DNA of 62,599 nucleotides from Stereocaulon alpinum (Eukaryota > Ascomycota > Lecanoromycetes > Lecanorales > Stereocaulaceae), in the NCBI GenBank assembly GCA_018257865.1, contig JAEUBA010000124.1, positions 1 to 62,599 on the forward strand, given 5' to 3'. Below the pieces are notes generated by a model. That model did no database searches and was not told where the DNA came from. It worked only from the letters and a program-made list of their open reading frames with translations. Every line of letters starts with the position of its first letter. The first letter of the stretch is position 1. Shown piece by piece: positions 57,857-62,599 of this stretch. The translations under genes were made by a program, and so were the position numbers.

Positions 57857-60800
57857 ATTAATTGATTAATTTATACACCTACTCTAGTAGAAATACTCTG
57901 CTAATAAGGGAGTCCTATAGAATTATCCTAGTAGGGCGATAGCCCTACTAGTCGTTAGAGAAACCTTCTTTTTAGTAAAAACTCCCTCTTATCTATAACC
58001 TATTTACCTCTTTATTAATAGCCTCTAGCTATACTTATACCTTAAATACTACTTATCTTATCTCTCTCTCCCCTTCTATCCTTAATCTTCTATCCTAGGC
58101 CTTATCGCGTTCCGTATCTCTTATATAGTTTAATAGATATCCTACCTTTAGTCTAGGGTAGGTAGTTACTCTCTAGTATCCCTAGCTAGTAGTTTCTTTT
58201 TCCTCTTCTTCTTCTTTACTAGTTTAGGCGCCTTATAGGGTCCTAAGGGTAGTTTAGATTATACTAACTATTATTTAGCTAGTAAGAATTAGCTGAGTTA
58301 TTCTATCCTTACTATCTATCGTACGGCTACGCGGATTCCCTTAACCTATATTAGTATTTCTCTTATATTATTCGTCCCTGCTTATTCTATTAGCTCCGCC
58401 CTTTCTTCCGCTAGTTTAGAGTAGTAGAGTAATATATACTTTATATTCTACTTCCTCTAGCCGTATTAGTAGCTAGTACTATAGACCGTTAGTACTCCTA
58501 TTCGGTATAGGAAGTTATTTAGCCTAATTTTCCTACTCCTTAGTTATACTACTATAGAGCTCTCTACCTTACGGAGTTAGTTATAGTAGTTAAAGCGGTC
58601 TCTAGTAAGGTCTCCCTCCTAGGCTAGGCTAGCCGTATATATAGGGATAGAGTCTTTATAAGCTTTCTATTTATTTATCCTTCGCTAGATAGCCTAGTTT
58701 CTAATCCTCTAAGTAATAGCTATAATACTTTAGTATTCTTCGATATTAATTATTAGGTTCTTCTATCCTTTCTTTTATTTTATAAGGGTAGCTACTTCGG
58801 CCTAGTCCCTAACTTCTAAGGTATTTAGTACCTAAAGTTCTTTCTCCCCTACTAGGGTTAGGGGCGTTTATTATTATCTTAGTCCCTAATAGTTAAGCTT
58901 CCTCTTAATATATTCGTTACTACTAGTTATAACTAAGTAGACTCCCTAGCCTACTTAGTATTATATTACTAAGTAGTCTAATTAGAATTTAATTAGCGCG
59001 ATTACCGCTTCGGCCTTAAGTACTAGGACTAGGGTTACCTTAAAAGCTCTTAGGACTATTTAAAGGTAGTTATTTTAAATTATTACTAATTTCTTTATAT
59101 AGCTTAGAGTAGCCTTTAGAGTTCCCTTTAATTAGTACTAAATTAGTATTGCGAATATTAGTATTAGTCTTACGACTATACTATATACTATTCTATATTT
59201 CGCGAAGGTAGCGCCCTATATCGACCTTATAAGGTACTTAATTATACGACTCTAAGTAACTACTTTTGCCTTTAACTAAGCGATATATAGTCCCTATCTT
59301 AGTTTCGGGTCTATTTATAGGCTAAGGACTCTAATACTCGCGCTTAGTTTAATAATTATATCCCTAAAGTTTATTACTATTAATATATTAAATTTCTTCA
59401 GCGTTTAGGATATATAGATTAGTTTATACTTCTATAGGGCGAATACTGCGCTGTAGGTACTAGCCTACTTTAGGTAGGTTTTATAGGTCTTTCCTAAGTA
59501 TTAGTAGTTCCTTTCTATACTTTTACTATAGGCTAGTAGGTATATATTATCTATAAAGCCTCCTACCTATACTAGGAGGCTTATTCTTACGTACGCCTTA
59601 ATTAATAGCGCGTTAAAAAATAGGTAGAGAATCGGTAAGATAGGCGATCCCTATAGGATACCTATAAATACCTCTTTAACTATACTTATCTTTCCGCTTA
59701 GTATTATAGACGTAGCCCTATCTATTAGAAAGCTCTTAACCTATTTTATAATTATACTTAGGGTACCTTTTATCTAAAGATTATATAGTAGCCTCTTATA
59801 TAATATATTATTAAATACCCTAGCTACGTCTAGCGAGAGTAGGCTTACTACTCTCTTCTTTATATTCTTATTATAGTTCTAGACTATATAGACTGCGTCT
59901 ATAAAGGTTTTAAGTATAGTTTCTACTAATTACTTCCGCCTAGCCTCTATCTACTATAGTAGGAGTAGCTTATTCTCTTCTACTATATTACTTAGCCTCT
60001 ATAAGATTACCGCTTCTAACGCTTTACTTAAGGTATTAAGGAGTATAATAGACCTATACGACTTTAATTCTAAGTAGTCGCTTTTCTTTAGCTTTTTTAG
60101 GATTACTATATTCGCTCTTTTAAAGTACTTCGGATAGTAGCCTAGCTTAAGATAAGCTTAGAATAGGTAGACTATTACCCCTATTATACTTATACTAGTT
60201 AGAGCTCTTAGGAAACGGTTTAGGATTCTATTAATACTAAGTACTTTATTAACTACTAGGTACTATATTACCTTAAAGACTTCTTTAACTAATATCTCCT
60301 TATCTATCTATATTAGTTTTAGATACCTTATACCTACGATATCTCTTAGGTCTACCGCTAGTAGTAGTAGGAAGAGGACCCTCCTTAGGGCTCTTACCTT
60401 CTTACTAAAGTCTTTAGCTTTACCCCCGCTGCTATCTTTAATTACTAAGAATTATAGGAGTTCCTTTAGGCGTCTACTCTTCTCTCTTCCTTATTTTATA
60501 AGTCTTTATACGCCTATTAGCTTTAGTACGGCCTTATATACGCTTTCCCTCTATATAAAGGTTTTAGCCTTCCTAATTACCTACGCCCTTTCCTTATTTA
60601 CTATATAGAGGGCCTCCTCTATCTAAGTACTACGGTTTCTCTTATATTCCTTTATATATTCCTTTACCTTTAGGGTAGCCCTAGCGCAGCGGGAGTTCTA
60701 GTAGGATTTAGCCTTTAGGTATAGTTTAGACTATAGGATTATAAGGTTAATAATTTCCTAAAGGCCTCTTATTAGTTTAGTAAGGTACTAGTTAATCCCT

Positions 60801-62474
60801 TCCTTATTATAAAGCTTTAGCTTTCCTAGTGCTATAGATAAAGCTCTTATACCTTTTATAATCTCCTCCTTAGTAGCCTTATCTTTAATTTTCTTTTAGG
60901 CGTATTAGGGGTATAGAGTTTCTCTATCCTAACTCTACTTAAATTCTATTACTACTAGCCTATAGTTAGAGCTATAGTATAAGTCCTCTTAGACTTTAGA
61001 GCTCCTTATAGCCTAATATACTCCTTCTAATAGAAATAATAGGTCTATTATACTTTTATAGCCTCTAGCCCTCTATATAATTAATCCTTCTAATAGTCTT
61101 AGTTTTATCTCCCTTACTTCTATTATTTCTAAGAGCTGGTCTACTATTATATAGTATATTTATTAGCCTAGGTTATTCTAGTTTAGGTAGTAAAGGTTAA
61201 AGTCTCTTAGGAGGATATATTCTCCGTCTTCTACTAATACCTTATTTAAGAGAGGGAGTATTAAGGGGCTATTAGTTAATATATACTAAGTTAGTAAGGG
61301 GTTATAGATATTATAAATCTAGACTTCTCTATTTTAATAGCTTAGGTCGCTAGCTTCCCTTTCTTTTTAGGGCCTTTTTAGGGTAGTTTCTTTATTATTC
61401 CCTCGCCCTTTTAGGATAATCCTAATTAGGCTTAGGTCTCCCCTATAGTAGACTAGTTCCTAGCTATCTATATCTATTCTCTTATTAATATAGAAGTATA
61501 TACAGGCTTCTAAGTCTCTATTATATATTAAGTAAAAGCAGCCGGCGCTATTATTATAAAGCGCCTATATTATAGGGTTCTAACTTAGTTCTTAGATAGC
61601 TACTATATCTATCTCCTTAACTTATTTATCTTAAAGTAGTACTATTATTAATTTTAATTCTTTTCTAATATTATACTATACTACTTTAAGTTAGGTGTTA
61701 TTACTTATTATTTATTAATAGTACATTTATAATTCCTTATCTATTTTAGACCTATATCTTAGCTCTAGGACCGTTTAGCCCTCTTTTAGTCCTACTAGTA
61801 TTATTACTAAGGGGGGGAGGCTACTAGGGACTTAGAGGATTAACTAGTCTAATATTATTAGCCTATCTATTAGTTTTAGCCTTCCGACTTTCCTAACTAC
61901 TCCTTAAGCTTTATTTATAACCTCCGCTAATACCTTCCTCTTATTTACTCCCCTAGCTAGTACCAGCGTAAAGCTATCGCTAGTTAGAGGTATTAAGGAG
62001 GGGGGGAGTATTATCTTTAATATTATTATAAACTATTTAGGTTTATTTTCTAGTCTTTAGCGGATTTAGTAAAGTTCCTTCTATTAAACTAAGTATACTT
62101 TACTCTATAACTTATAGTATCCTAAGTATACTACGTATTACTTTTCTCCCTTATCTTTAGTATTATATTCGTAGGACTAGTATAGTTTAGTATATATTCT
62201 ATACTTAGGTTAGCTTTAATACGCTAGTGCTATATAGCTATACCCCTAGTAGTTAAAGTACTACCTTAGGTCCCCGCTTCTTTCCTATCTCTTATATAGT
62301 AGCGGCTATTCGCTTTCTAAGAACCCCTCCGCTACTAGCTTATTCGCTATATCTAAGTTAGAGATTTGGAGGAGGAGTATAGAGTATTTCTTCTCCTACC
62401 CCTATCTATTAGCCTTTAACGCGAATCTAGGCTATTAGACGCTAGCGATATTAAGCCTTAAGTATAGTTATTAG
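57857..62474 (-). mobile_element. LINE-D, second copy of the LINE-B family
   Basis: Co-linear with LINE-B along its whole visible length; for example 58060 onward matches 41000 onward and the ORF1 knuckle near 62240 matches 45130. Differences are mainly C/T and G/A. The 3' tail (ATTAATTGATTAAT) is at the left. At 62474, within the 5' region, it is cut by another LINE 3' end, so its own 5' end and target duplication are not in the window. Non-functional. Confidence 0.85.
57928..57951 (-). other. LINE-D 3' hairpin
   Basis: Perfect 10-bp stem CTAGTAGGGC / GCCCTACTAG with loop GATA. Compared with LINE-B one stem pair is changed on both sides (A-T there, G-C here). Confidence 0.75.
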
Positions 62475-62535
62475 TTGATTGATTGATTGATTGGTTTATA
62501 CGCCTATTCTAGTATCTATATATACTAATAAGGGT
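62475..62535 (-). mobile_element. LINE-E 3' end inserted in LINE-D
   Basis: A minus-strand (CAAT)n tail (plus strand TTGATTGATTGATTGATTGG) at 62475-62494, then TTTATACGCCTATTCTAGTA and ACTAATAAGGGTGTTC. This is the same 3' segment seen at LINE-A, with an intact tail. It is either a short truncated copy or the start of one that leaves the window. Confidence 0.6.
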
Positions 62536-62599
62536 GTTCTATTACATTATTTGTGAAACCAGTAGATGGTACACGTAGTGTGCCTTTCCTAGCCGCAAG
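62536..62599. other. Unmutated sequence at the window edge
   Basis: CA and TG reappear abruptly (ACATTATTTGTGAAACCAG, GGTACACGTAGTGTG), so RIP stops here. Too short to classify. Confidence 0.45.

Overview
This looks like nuclear DNA of a filamentous ascomycete (Pezizomycotina). The genes are single copies of typical fungal housekeeping genes. They are split by short introns, most of them 48-109 nt, with GT..AG ends and CTNAC-like branch points. The flanking DNA carries the signature of repeat-induced point mutation (RIP): almost every CpA/TpG has become TpA, and dead transposons remain. I cannot name the species. No rRNA, tRNA or CRISPR array was seen.

Layout: (1) 1 to about 5,650 is RIP-degraded: a LINE 5' part, a Gypsy integrase remnant, an internally repetitive unclassified stretch and a 480-bp element with inverted ends. 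(2) About 5,650-29,900 is a gene island of normal base composition. In order it holds EMC1 (+), an atypical short-chain dehydrogenase (+), an RNA 3'-phosphate cyclase family protein (+), PET191/COA5 (-), the oligosaccharyltransferase subunit WBP1 (-), complex I subunit NUO-9.5 (+), an acid lipase/sterol esterase (+), an F-box-like unknown (+), a broken small secreted protein gene (-), a small secreted Cys-rich protein (+), a secreted or membrane-anchored Cys-containing protein (-) and an unplaced two-exon gene or fragment (-). (3) About 29,900-62,535 is a large RIP-saturated block of nested transposons. (4) The last ~65 bases again look unmutated.

The nested block can be taken apart exactly from target-site duplications (TSDs). 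A minus-strand LINE (LINE-A) was split by a Gypsy chromovirus with 173-bp LTRs and TSD AGCTC (32606-53987). A second Gypsy element with 250-bp LTRs and TSD ATAGG (39318-53436) then landed inside its chromodomain. Two LINE-type elements, with 15-bp and 13-bp TSDs, landed in that. Two more LINE copies lie at the right end.

The housekeeping genes serve ER membrane protein biogenesis (EMC1), N-glycosylation (WBP1), RNA end processing and respiratory chain assembly (PET191, NUO-9.5). They do not form a pathway cluster; WBP1 and NUO-9.5 share a 243-bp divergent promoter. The secreted, poorly conserved genes lie on the side next to the AT-rich block, as in compartmentalised fungal genomes. I found no convincing new multi-gene system. 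The most informative observations are the four-layer transposon nest, residual CpA sites confined mostly to CAG/CTG, a conserved LINE 3' hairpin with a compensatory change, a GC-AG intron in WBP1, an SDR lacking the catalytic Lys, and two genes with apparent reading-frame lesions.
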